Source of the DNA: Ceratodon purpureus
Taxonomy: Eukaryota; Streptophyta; Bryopsida; Pseudoditrichales; Ditrichaceae
Direction: 5' to 3'
NCBI GenBank assembly: GCA_014871385.1
Contig: CM026423.1
Coordinates: 12,207,952-12,271,951, forward strand
Length of the DNA stretch: 64,000 bases
The stretch's first letter is position 1, and each line of letters begins with the position of its first letter. Of this stretch, positions 1 to 9,949 are shown piece after piece. The position numbers and the translations under genes were made by a program. The notes beneath the pieces are model-generated. The model had not been told where the DNA came from, searched no databases, and was given only the letters and a program-made list of their open reading frames with translations.

Positions 1-2
1 AG

Positions 3-62
3 GCGTCTGTGATCATTGACGATCCTTATCCAGTTGATCAATGGTGGCTGGCAGGCTGCTAA
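3..62 (+). CDS. Possible 3' end of a gene entering from the left edge
   Basis: A reading frame enters the window and stops with TAA at 60-62. Its last residues are acidic and aromatic (ending DPYPVDQWWLAGC). Only about 19 codons are visible and no family is recognisable, so this could be a chance open frame. It is listed because the amino-acid mix looks coding-like and because plant-like AT-rich spacer begins right after the stop. Confidence 0.2.
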   Translation, partial: ASVIIDDPYPVDQWWLAGC

Positions 63-576
63 TGAATCTGTGGACATTGTGACTATTTGCTCTCCCCTAC
101 CCTGGACTTTGTCCGATGAGGGTTTGTAACTGAATTTCATTGCAATGAATTTCTCTTCATTTGCTTCTTTAAAAACAAAAAATAAAAAAAATTCTATGGA
201 CCGTTCGAATAGAATCATAGAGAGTTCAAGTGGAACTGTCTAAATCCTCCCATCGAGCGTCGCTCGTAAATCCACCATCCAGCGTGGCTTGGAGCCCACA
301 TTTGGGAGGGTTGGGACAAATCTCTACCTCTATTTTTATGTGTGAGTGGGCTCTTCTTGATCTCAAGAGGACCTTCAGAGTGTAATTCAAGGCTTTTAGC
401 TCCAAATTTAGCAGAAAAATACCAAGAAAAGATCCTAGGATGCCAAAACGGGGAGGAACGGAGAAATGAACCCGACCAAACTTTGCATCTAAGCCAAGCT
501 CGTTGGGGAGAAATAAAGAGACCCACTTCAAGTTACGTTCAGGGTCATGAGAGTTCAAGTTATGTACAAGGTCATG
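63..576. other. Spacer, no gene recognised
   Basis: Both strands have open frames of about 100-120 codons here, but they overlap one another and resemble no known family. Most begin at non-ATG codons. Short direct repeats (AGTTACGTTCAGGGTCATG and AGTTATGTACAAGGTCATG, 533-576) lie just left of the foldback element. Confidence 0.5.
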
Positions 577-578
577 TA

Positions 579-1519
579 CAGTCGGGTCCAGAAATAATTC
601 GATTTTTTTTTTTCAATGAGAAAATTTTCAGTAATGTCTACTTTGAAAGCCTCCCGAGAGCTCGGATATTGGTATTTCAGCACGAAATTTTTAGCAAAGA
701 ATCATCTTTAAGTTAATTATATGTATGCCATTTTTCAAGGCCAAAACATTTACCAAAAAAAAGTTATTCAAAATCTACCACCAAGGACATGTTTCACTGC
801 TGCAAACTTTGACAGCCTCCCAAAGATTGATTTTTTATTTTTTGGCCATGAAATTTTTGGGACAAAGTACCCTTTATGTTGATAACATATGTTAAAAAGT
901 TCAAGGCCAAAAGACGAGTACCAAAAAAGATATCAACAATTTACCAAAATGTGTAGTTGTCTAAAACAATGGAGGAAACCATTTCATTGAAACCAGCGGT
1001 TGAGAAATTGTCCATTTACCAATAAAATTGACATGAATGTTTATATGATAAAGAGCATGTTGTTCACCAATTTTATTGGTAAATGGACAATTTCTCAACC
1101 GCTGGTTTCAATGAAATGGTTTCCTCCATTGTTTTAGACAACTACACATTTTGGTAGATTGTTGATATCTTTTTTGGTATTCGTCTTTTGGCCTTGAACT
1201 TTTTAACATATGTTATCAACATAAAGGGTACTTTGTCCCAAAAATTTCATGGCCAAAAAATAAAAAATCAATCTTTAGGAGGCTGTCAAAGTTTGCAGTA
1301 GTGAAACATGTCCTTGGTGGTAGATTTTGAATAACTTTTTTTTGGTAAATGTTTTGGCCTTGAAAAATGGCATACATATAATTAACTTAAAGATGATTCT
1401 TTGCTAAAAATTTCGTGCTGAAATACCAATATCCGAGCTCTCGGGAGGCTTTTCAAAGTAGGCATTACTGAAAATTTTCTCACTGAAAAAAAAATTCGAA
1501 TTATTTCTGGACCCGACTG
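579..1519. mobile_element. Foldback (hairpin) element, Tc1/mariner-like, TA target site
   Basis: This is a near-perfect inverted repeat: left arm 579-1030, right arm 1068-1519 (452 bp each), with a 37-bp loop. The ends read CAGTCGGGTCCAGAAATAAT and its complement. Each end is flanked by TA (577-578 and 1520-1521), the target duplication typical of the Tc1/mariner/pogo superfamily, whose termini often begin CAGT. There is no coding capacity; the open frames inside mirror one another because of the palindrome. A diverged single arm plus loop occurs at about 48283-48779. The termini do not match those of the neighbouring pogo element, so a different transposase is expected. Confidence 0.85.
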
Positions 1520-2207
1520 TACAACACCATTTGTATGTTGTAGAATGATAATTGAGGAGCATGATTTTGTGTATTGTAGTTTTATGTTTGTTGGGCCTGC
1601 CTTTTGAGGGGGTGCATATTGCATTATAAATAGTATACTGAACTTATAATATGAGTATAGAGTGTGTGTCATCTTGACATCACCAGCTTATTCATGTATC
1701 TTAGGATGGAAAGATCAGTGCATGCTGGTGCATGGAGCATCTGAATAATGTTATGAGAGCTGATGCTATAAAGAGGGGGGGCGGGGGGGGGGGGGGGGGG
1801 GGGGGGGAAACAATTTAATATTAAGTTTAACATATATGCTGACGCTGGACAGTGTCCATTCATGCTGGATTTTGAAGATCCTTTCTTACTCAACTTGACT
1901 TGTGCCATATTGTTAATGTTGTACACATTATCTCCTGCTCTAGCACCCACATTGCAACATCTAAAATTAGTTGAAGAGTGGAATAACAAATTACGCCTAC
2001 AACTTTGCACATAACACAACAATCATGTTATAGCATATTCAGACCATCTCCGTTGCTTGCGCCAACGGTGGTGTCAGTAAGGTAGATAGTGCTAAATCCG
2101 TGCGTCTCCTTAATCCGTGCATGTGGTTTGAGCAGAAAAACCATGCACTGCAAGACTCAGAACCAATCTAGTAGTGTTTGCAAGTTGGATACACTCGCAA
2201 TTGCATC
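1520..2207. other. Spacer with a long G run
   Basis: No gene is recognised. A guanine run with one interruption lies at 1775-1807. It is a candidate quadruplex, a slippage site or an assembly-uncertain homopolymer. Open frames crossing it are low-complexity artefacts (proline runs on the minus strand). Confidence 0.6.
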
Positions 2208-2209
2208 TA

Positions 2210-5200
2210 AGGTAGCGACACCCATAAGCGTCCCTGTCCCCATAGGCGTGTCCTATAATTGGACCCATTGCTAACCTTTTCAGTCCCATACCTGACTTTT
2301 ACGAAAAAGGAACAGTAAAGGGTGATTATTGCTATGTAATTTTGTGCCAAATGGTTGGAAATGGGTGTTGGCTGTGATGGTGCAAAGTGCATAGTGTTTT
2401 AATGGAGTAATATTGGGAGGTGGTTGAGCGGATAGTTTAGGGTGATTTGCATGGCAACATAAGAGATTAATGAGTGGTTTAAAGGTACATTGTAAGGTGG
2501 ATTACTGTGCGCAAAAAGCTGGATATGGGATTTGTGACGGCAGCTTAAGGTAAATGAACTATCATAAATATGAGGGTTGCAAGGTGGTTAAGAAGGTCGG
2601 CGCTCTTGGTATAAGGTATTAGCAAAACACAAAAAGGTTTAAGTTAAGTGAGGGTCCCTTCCGTCATTAGCAACTTCAATCTTTCATTTTCCTTAAGTTT
2701 TGAGTGTGTTCTGGATATTTGCTACACTTCCAACGTCAATATGTCCTCAAATAGCATCGAGAGTGAGGAATACATGGAGAGAAGCTTCAATGAGCCACAA
2801 TCATGGACACCAGAGTTACAACATTATGCAAATGTAAATTGTGGAGTATGGTCTCCTTATAGTGATCAGTTAAGCTTTCATGAGAGTTCTCACAGTACAC
2901 AAAGCTTCCATGAGAGTCAAGAGCACTGTCAGGAGTTTCGATTCTCTGTGGAGAGACCAGTGGCGTCAAGAGCTTTGCAAGGGGAGTTCGATGGCATTGA
3001 TGCCTGGCGGACCGGTTCAAGAGCTACTGCGAGTCGAGGGCGGGGGGAGGCCAGCAACGATAGGAGGGGCGGTATCTTCCACGGCGCTGCGACGGGAGGG
3101 CGAGGGGAGGCCAGCGACGGGACTAGGGGCCGCGGCGTTGTCTGCAGCGATGTACGAGGGCGCGGGCAAGGGCTGAACAGACAGTCAACTGTAGGATTAA
3201 CAAGAGCCGGACGGAGCGCGGGAAGGCCGAGAGCTACGGGTCCTGCTAACCTGCAGCAGCAGAGGGAGGCGCAAGGGGGCGAATGCACGGAGGAACTGCA
3301 GCAGACAAGAGAGGGCCGAGGGAGGCCAGCAGAAGTGTGCACAGATGACGCAGTCACCGCAAGCAAAAAGCGACGGACAGGGACCTGGACCAACGCACAG
3401 CTAGACGCGGCGATTGCTGCCATCGACAGTGGCGAAAAAATCAAAGCTGTGGCTCGTAACTTTGATATTCCAGCGTCATCACTTCGCGATCACTACTTGG
3501 GTAGAACAACACAGAGAAAGAAAGGGAGAGCAGGGGTCCTGAGTGCGGCAGAGGAGAGCACCGTGGTGCAGTGGATGTTGGACATGCAAGCAGTGGCACA
3601 TCCGGTGTCGGTAATAGAGCTGCGAAGCAAGGTTGCCGAGATTACTCAGGAGCGCTGGACACCGTTCAAAGAGGGCATACCCGGCCGAGGTTGGATGCGA
3701 TGGTTTCGCCTGCGGCATCCTGAGCTCACATTGCGCTGTCCACAGGGATTAGAGGAGGGGCGGGCAAGGGGGCTGAACGAAGGCAGTGTAGCATCTTTCT
3801 ATGAAAATTTGCAAAAAGTTTATGAGCGCCAAGGGTACTCACCTTCGCAGATCTGGAATGCAGATGAGTCAGGTGCGCAGGCCGGGAAGAATGGAGGTGG
3901 AACGCTTGTATTCGCACGGCGTGGCACTAGATCCGTTCATGCAACAGTACCTGACAGTAGAGAGCACCTCACAGTTCTGTCATGTGTCAATGCAGCAGGC
4001 AGTTTCATTCCTAACTTTTACATATTCAAAGGGAAAAGGAGATTGCGAAACTACATCATCAGATGTGAACCCAAGGCTTGTATGGCGATGCAGCCGAATG
4101 CGTGGATGACGGCTTTCTTATTTTCTGCCTGGATCACGCATTTCATAACAATAGTGAGGGAAACGTATGGACTGTCACAAGAAAACAGGCACTTGTTAGT
4201 TCTTGATGGCCATGGGTCGCATGTGACGTTAGAGGTGGTACAGAAAGCAAAGGCTGAGGGGCTTGATATCATCACACTACCTAGCCATACGAGTCATAGA
4301 TTACAGCCACTAGATGTTAGCATATTCAAACCATTCAAAGTGGCATTTCGCGCTTGTAGAGACAGATGGACAGTGAAAAACAAGGGAAAAGGAGCAAGCA
4401 AGGAAGATCTGGCGGAGTGGGTCTCGCTAGGGTTAAAGAAAGCACTGACAGCAGAAAAAATTAAAAAAGGCTTCGCTTGCACGGGGATATGGCCTCTGAA
4501 TCCCAGAGCCATGGATGCACACATGGCCCCGAGCGAGTGCTACGTAATGCCTGCAGAGGAACACGACGACTGCTATGAGTCCAACAACGACTCTGAAGAC
4601 GAGACAAACCTTGCCAGGGCGGCCGCATCAGACGTCGACTGCGTGCCAGAGACGCAGGTCGATACTCACGAAGCGCCGCAGTTCTTCGTTGAAGAAGATC
4701 CTCAGGAGCCCGTTGAGGTTGATTCGGAGGCAACCCTCAACTCCGACGGTGAAGAAGAAGCGCCGCTGCTGCCTCAAAATTTCTTCGAGCTGCCACAGCT
4801 GGTGCGGTCGGTGAGGCGAGCACGACGCGATGGCGAGCCCCTGGTCGACTACTCCAAGTCCATAATTATGACCTCCGAGGACTACATTTCGACGATGGAG
4901 GCGAAAGCTGCGAGAAAGGAAGCCGTGGCAAAGGAACGTGAGGAGCGAAAGAAGCTTGCGGAACAAAAAAAGCTACAACGAGAACAGGAGAGAGCACAAA
5001 AGGAAGCTGACAGGGTTTTGCACAGGGTGCACGCAGACCGCAAGCGAGCGGAGAAGGAGCGCGAGAAGGCTCGGAAAGAAAGTGAGCGCTGCCGAAAGCG
5101 GAGGGAGGCAGAGGCCAGAAGACTTGCATCCAGGGGCTCGACCCGCGTGAGCACGTCCGGTGAGGCGATGGGAGAAGGAGCGCAAGCAGTATGACTGATA

Positions 5201-5817
5201 AGTGGAGGGATGCTGAAGGCAGAAGACTCGCTTCGACGGGCTGGTGAGGCGCAGTCTACATGCAGGCACGTGATTTTCGGATCTGGTAGTCAGGAGCCGT
5301 TGCGAGGCCAGGCTGTTGCGGTCTAATTTGGGTCACTTCAGTGGTGGCGAAGGGGACAACAGTCACAATTCTCTGTTCTTGGAGGGCGGTGTTAGGTTCA
5401 TTTACTGTTGCTTTTTATGTTAATAGTGCTTGGTTAAGGAATCCTAGGGGCCAGCATTTTCTTCCTCTGCTGGTAGTCTTTGCTTATCCACAGCTTGGAA
5501 TTTTGAACCATGGCGGGACGTTTTTTAATCCCCTGTTCTATTTTTATACGAACTATCTTTGCCGGTTTTAAGTCGCTACAGGACAACAAAGACTTTGGTG
5601 GTGGTCATTTCTAGCTCCACCTATGGACAGGCATATAAGTATGTTCATTTTGTACTTCAAATAATTCCTACGAATTCATGTTTGTCACGAAACATCATTT
5701 GTCAAAGCAAATATTTTTCACTCCCAATTGCTAATCTGCAGGTATTTTTTTCAAACTTCCCTTGTGGTTGTAACAGACCGTATTTCCTTACTTGGACGCT
5801 TATGGGTGTCGCTACCT
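2210..5817 (+). mobile_element. Complete pogo-like DNA transposon (Tc1/mariner superfamily)
   Basis: Two perfect 24-bp terminal inverted repeats, beginning AGGTAGCGACACCCATAAGC, occupy 2210-2233 and 5794-5817. Each is flanked by TA (2208-2209 and 5818-5819), the expected target duplication. A second, diverged copy of the terminal motif follows the left TIR (CCCATAGGCGTGTCC, about 2238-2252). The only large gene inside is an uninterrupted pogo/Jerky-type transposase. Length (3608 bp), intact ORF and identical TIRs suggest a recently active autonomous copy. Confidence 0.9.
2741..5194 (+). CDS. Pogo/Jerky-like transposase (HTH_psq, CENP-B HTH, DDE_1)
   Basis: This is a DNA transposase of the pogo branch (related to Tigger, Jerky and CENP-B), expected to bind the TIRs and cut and paste the element at TA. 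The frame is open from 2648, but 2741 is the first ATG, giving 817 aa. Numbering from 2648: an Arg-Gly-rich, GC-rich N-terminal region at about 115-230; a psq-type helix-turn-helix from about 245 (TNAQLDAAIAAIDSGEKI); and a CENP-B-type HTH to about 375. The DDE_1 catalytic core follows. Its acidic residues sit in WNADES (~404), LVLDGHGSH (~520) and LQPLDVSIF (~556), with 35 residues between the second and third (DD35D). The C terminus is a charged Lys/Glu/Arg coiled coil. All catalytic motifs are present and no stop or frameshift was seen. Domestication is less likely because the TIRs are perfect. Confidence 0.92.
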   Translation: MSSNSIESEEYMERSFNEPQSWTPELQHYANVNCGVWSPYSDQLSFHESSHSTQSFHESQEHCQEFRFSVERPVASRALQGEFDGIDAWRTGSRATASRGRGEASNDRRGGIFHGAATGGRGEASDGTRGRGVVCSDVRGRGQGLNRQSTVGLTRAGRSAGRPRATGPANLQQQREAQGGECTEELQQTREGRGRPAEVCTDDAVTASKKRRTGTWTNAQLDAAIAAIDSGEKIKAVARNFDIPASSLRDHYLGRTTQRKKGRAGVLSAAEESTVVQWMLDMQAVAHPVSVIELRSKVAEITQERWTPFKEGIPGRGWMRWFRLRHPELTLRCPQGLEEGRARGLNEGSVASFYENLQKVYERQGYSPSQIWNADESGAQAGKNGGGTLVFARRGTRSVHATVPDSREHLTVLSCVNAAGSFIPNFYIFKGKRRLRNYIIRCEPKACMAMQPNAWMTAFLFSAWITHFITIVRETYGLSQENRHLLVLDGHGSHVTLEVVQKAKAEGLDIITLPSHTSHRLQPLDVSIFKPFKVAFRACRDRWTVKNKGKGASKEDLAEWVSLGLKKALTAEKIKKGFACTGIWPLNPRAMDAHMAPSECYVMPAEEHDDCYESNNDSEDETNLARAAASDVDCVPETQVDTHEAPQFFVEEDPQEPVEVDSEATLNSDGEEEAPLLPQNFFELPQLVRSVRRARRDGEPLVDYSKSIIMTSEDYISTMEAKAARKEAVAKEREERKKLAEQKKLQREQERAQKEADRVLHRVHADRKRAEKEREKARKESERCRKRREAEARRLASRGSTRVSTSGEAMGEGAQAV

Positions 5818-5827
5818 TAGGAAACAA

Positions 5828-5905
5828 ACTGGGTGGATTTGGATGGAAAGTGGGTGGATTTGGATGCTAAGTGGGTGGATTTGGATACAAAGTGGGTGGA
5901 TTTGT
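5828..5905. repeat. Four tandem ~19-bp units next to the pogo right end
   Basis: The unit AAGTGGGTGGATTTGGATG is repeated about four times, slightly diverged, starting 10 bp outside the right TIR and TA of the pogo element. No matching complement was seen in the left flank, so it is not an extended TIR. Confidence 0.75.
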
Positions 5906-7021
5906 ATTCCACGATGGCCAGTTCTCACCTTAGTCTTGACTGTCAATAGTGGCGTTAGGGCATGTCTATGGGGGATTTTGTTGTTTCACTTTGAACATTT
6001 TTCATTAACTGAGGTGGTTTGATATGCTCATGTAAACACTGCCTAACGAATCGTCTTTTTCTTGCAAGTATGTGAATTTTTTGCAATTATTTATGCTTGA
6101 TTCAAGCTGCTCAGATCCCTTAAGTGCACGGTTTAAGCACCATCTACCTTAGTAGATTTGGAGTGGAGGCCTTCCACCGAGGTCCTCTCAACTCTAAATT
6201 TGGTATCGGTCCCTCCAAATTCAATCTCTTGGGTTGTACTTTGGATAAAACCATTTTGGATGGTAAATTTGACTTTTTACTCCAAGAACACCATGTCATC
6301 ATTTGTTGTCACTGTCAAAAGATGGCTGAAGGAAAAAATGGTAGAAGAGAAGGTGGAAAAAAGAGAGGGAAAAGGGGAGGGAAAAGGGGAAGGCATGGAA
6401 GAGAAGGTGGAGGTGAGAGAGGGGCTTGGGAGGGACACCACGTGTTCTAATGAGGGGCCGCCTCCGGACCTATTGGGGTGTATGTAGGGAACAATATTGG
6501 GCTAGTTGCTGATCCCTTACAAATATCCTGCCACTTGTGCGTTGTTGATGTGAAGGGATAGCCATGCCTTTAGATGTATTGAACCTTCTTCTGAAGAAAT
6601 AAGACTTCCATTCTAAAAAGTGAGCGACATGAATAAAGTATTTGTTTGTTGCATTGAGTCTAGGGGACATAGGTTAGTGGTATAAAACTACATTTTTTTT
6701 TTGAAAACACATACTAAATTAGGAATAACAAGTATCAATAGCCAATAATCTACAAAAAATATAAGGCTTCGTGGTATAATAGTTGATTTTGTATGTTGTG
6801 TTTATCAAAAAAATTTGTTATTTGTTAGTCAAAGAGAGAGATTATTTCATGTAAATGATCAAAGTTTGATTCTTAATGATCTCGTTGTAGAAGGTATGGG
6901 CTTTGTGATGATTTACCTAAGTAAGCAATTCTAGAAAGAAAAGGATTGTGCCAATCAATAAGTTATAATCTACTGCGTCATAAAAGACAATATTACGATT
7001 GCAAAAATGATAAAGTAGTTT
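5906..7021. other. Spacer, no gene recognised
   Basis: It contains a purine-rich (GGGAAAAGG-type) stretch at about 6325-6430 that opens long frames rich in Lys/Arg/Gly. These look compositional rather than coding. AT content rises after 6670. Confidence 0.5.
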
Positions 7022-7023
7022 TA

Positions 7024-8107
7024 ACACCTAAAGTTTTTGGCCATAAAATCTCAAATTCTGCCTCAATTTTTCCCTGTTTTAGTTCAAGGTAGAATTATGC
7101 AAATTCAAACATATCTTAAAGAATCTAACTGTAGGATCTAGTACCTAACTTGTACATGTATGTGTACACAAAATTTTAGATTGTAACTTTTCACCGTTTG
7201 GAAGATCATAAGATTTGAACTTGAGAGAAAAGTTTTTTTTCGTACTGCCTGGCAGGGACAACTACCCTTCGGAGAGAGAAACAACCAATTTTTTGAGATC
7301 GTGTGGTTGGAGGCTCTTCAGTTTTGGATTCTAAAGTGAGTTGGGAGTATGCTCAAAAAAATTAAAGACAATGTAACACACAGAAACATTGGAAAACCAC
7401 ATTTCTAGTGACGGGAGTCAAATGAAATGCATAAACATTGGCTCTTTTCGCACACTACAAATGCCTAAGAAGATCATCTATTTTTTGAAATCCGAACGGT
7501 GTATAAATGCATTTGTATGAAAAAGAAATTATAGAGGAAAGAAATCCATAAAATAAATAAATCCAAAATAGATATGAATTTTACAGCATATACTGTGGTT
7601 TAGGAGGAGAAAATGGTGAAGAAAAAGTGGGTGATGAAGGTGATCCAATCACTGTTGATGTGCCTGAAAGTTTTTATAAAACTTGGAACTTTAACTGAAC
7701 ATCTCAAGATCCGTACGGTCAAAATTTACAAAACTTACTATGAATACTAATTGGATGGATTTGAACAAGATCCTACGGTTGGATTATTCAAAATCAAGTT
7801 TTAAAAAAGTTGTGAAACGATTTCAGAAAGGATCATTTGGAAGTAACTGTAGACTGTCACAGATTTGGTACACTACTCCCATTAGCCACAAACCTGCCTC
7901 AACTGCTCTGAATTGAATTTTGATCTTTAAACACAAATTATTTCTTAACTACGGGCCCGATGAAAGTAGAATTTGGTCTTGTTGGAAAGATATGACAATT
8001 TCCCATGATGTGCCAAAGTTAAAGCCACATCCGGTAAAATTTGACTCCTAGGGAGCTTGACCGGACCCTAAATCATACCAAAACTGTTGAGTTGATGCTT
8101 TAGTGGT
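7024..8107. mobile_element. 1.08-kb non-coding TIR element, copy 1
   Basis: Collinear and highly similar over its whole length to 45180-46257. Degenerate termini ACACCTAAAG and CTTTAGTGGT are flanked by TA (7022-7023, 8108-8109). The second copy has cleaner ends (ACCCCTAAAGCAT). Only short frames occur, so it is a non-autonomous element (MITE-like). TA duplication suggests Tc1/mariner mobilisation. It is the more decayed copy. Confidence 0.75.
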
Positions 8108-9949
8108 TAACTATAGCTCATCAAGTGACAAGAGTCAAGTGTTAACATTGGTAACATTAATAAAGTAATCTTAACTACTGATTTTTTTATTGGTCTAAAT
8201 TTGGTCATCTGTTAAGGAAGAGGTTGGTCATTTTCAAGTCTTCTTTTATAAAAATGGATAAAATTCAAAATTTCATTTTTTAAATGAATTGAGTTATATG
8301 GATTCAACACCTTGTTTGATAAAAAAACTTATAAGTGAATCCAAGATTATAACTTAATTAAATTGGGTGTTCACCTATATAAATTCTATAACTTGCTTTC
8401 CATTTTTCTGGCTCTCTCTCCTCTTCTTTTTCCAATCATATGCCAATAAAATCATTTTTGACTTACATAATGTAGTAATTCCAAATTAACTCCATTTTTG
8501 CACCCAAGCTTCTTCTTTAATCCAAATCAATTGATGAAACAAAATATACATATTATTATGAAAAACAGTGAGAAAAATTTGGAAAATCAATTATTCCAAT
8601 CTGTTTTTTGAACCAAAGAGTACACAATGCAAAAATTGAACCCTTCTTTATGAGGAATACCAAAACGAATTTCAGAAGGGCAAAGAAATTTATTTTGATA
8701 TGGAGGTTTTAATTTCATATTATTGGGCCTTTAAACCTCAATTGGTTAGATATTATTGTCAATGATGTTTTCGTATCTGAAATTCATGATTGTCAACTTG
8801 TTTGAAAAAAATAGAAAAGAATGAGAAAAAAGAATCATGATTGACTCAACACTGAGCAATTTCCTCCTTTTCCAAAACGCACACCTGAAATCCAAAAACC
8901 ACACATGATTGAGCAGCAATGATGCCCAAACATGGGTTTCTGTTCCCTTCTACATAAAAACAGAGTAGAAATATGCCACTTGCAGAGGCAGACATCATAG
9001 TTGTCTCATTGTTGATTTGACAAAAATGTTGTGCTGTAGTCAATTGGAGGACTCGATTGAAAGGCATCTGATTATATTTCATAAAAAAGGGCACAGCTGC
9101 AGTCAAGAGAGATTTGTAACATTATGATTTTTGGTACGGAGTACACAGGTTTGCTTTTGAAAACAACATGTGGGAGTAGAACTTATCTTGCAAAAATGCA
9201 CTTCAAGGTAAAGTTATCTAGAAAATATCAAATTCAAAAAGAATGTCTAAATGCATTTTTCAATGAAACTGATATCTTCTACACGAAAATCAAATTCAAT
9301 TATTGTGATACTGAGAAAAGGGAACAAAAAAGTTTGGAGCATATCATGGGACGATGGATGGACACATTGGCCAACTAAGTTAGCATGTAACGCTCAACAG
9401 TTGCACCAATGCACCTTTTGGTTCCTCAACAGGCAAGAAGCTTAGCCAGAGCGGCTCTGAAATCTACACTTGTACTACACTTCAGCCATTCTTCTGATCT
9501 ACTTTTCCACAAGACCTTAGAAATATAAATCTGAGGAACAGCTCTCTGGGATATTGAAGAATTAGTGGTGTCCATCTCAAGGTCAAAAAGTTCTCCTCTG
9601 TGACTATTTTGTGGTGCTTTTACCATTGCAAACATTCAAACAAGGACCACTGGAATTTGTGCATAATTTGCTCTTGCTTTGAAGGTGTTTAAGTTCTTGC
9701 AGGGAGTGAATAGTGAATGACCATCCTGGCAATCTTGTATGAGCTTGAGGAACTTGATTCCCAGGGCAGTGCAATTTCAATTTTCGGATGGGTCATGAAC
9801 GATTGAATTTTGTTCACTCGTAAGAACACAATTATTTCCTCTGTGGAGCTGATCTTAGTGTTAGAGATACCCTGTTTTGGCGAAGTATGCCAAACTGAAC
9901 AAATGCGTAATTGAGTTGCATGTAAATGGTCACAGGTGCAGGTGAATAG
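8108..9949. other. Spacer / probable promoter and 5' leader of the trihelix gene
   Basis: AT-rich to about 8830. Frames at 8846-9106 (minus) and 9124-9378 (plus) match nothing I recognise. The last few hundred bases are the likely promoter and leader of the gene starting at 9950, but no clear core element could be assigned. Confidence 0.45.

Noticed and set aside
226-558. 110-codon minus-strand frame and overlapping frames near the left edge
   Set aside because: Overlapping frames on both strands, non-ATG starts and no recognisable family; treated as chance open frames.
342-716. 124-codon plus-strand frame running into the foldback element, similar to the minus-strand frame 1382-1672
   Set aside because: The similarity arises from the palindrome itself; there is no coding logic.
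2929-3444. 171-codon minus-strand frame within the pogo transposase gene
   Set aside because: Antisense shadow of the GC-rich Arg-Gly region of the transposase.
6124-6487. Overlapping frames rich in Lys/Arg/Gly/Glu
   Set aside because: Caused by a purine-rich tract; two frames are open at once.
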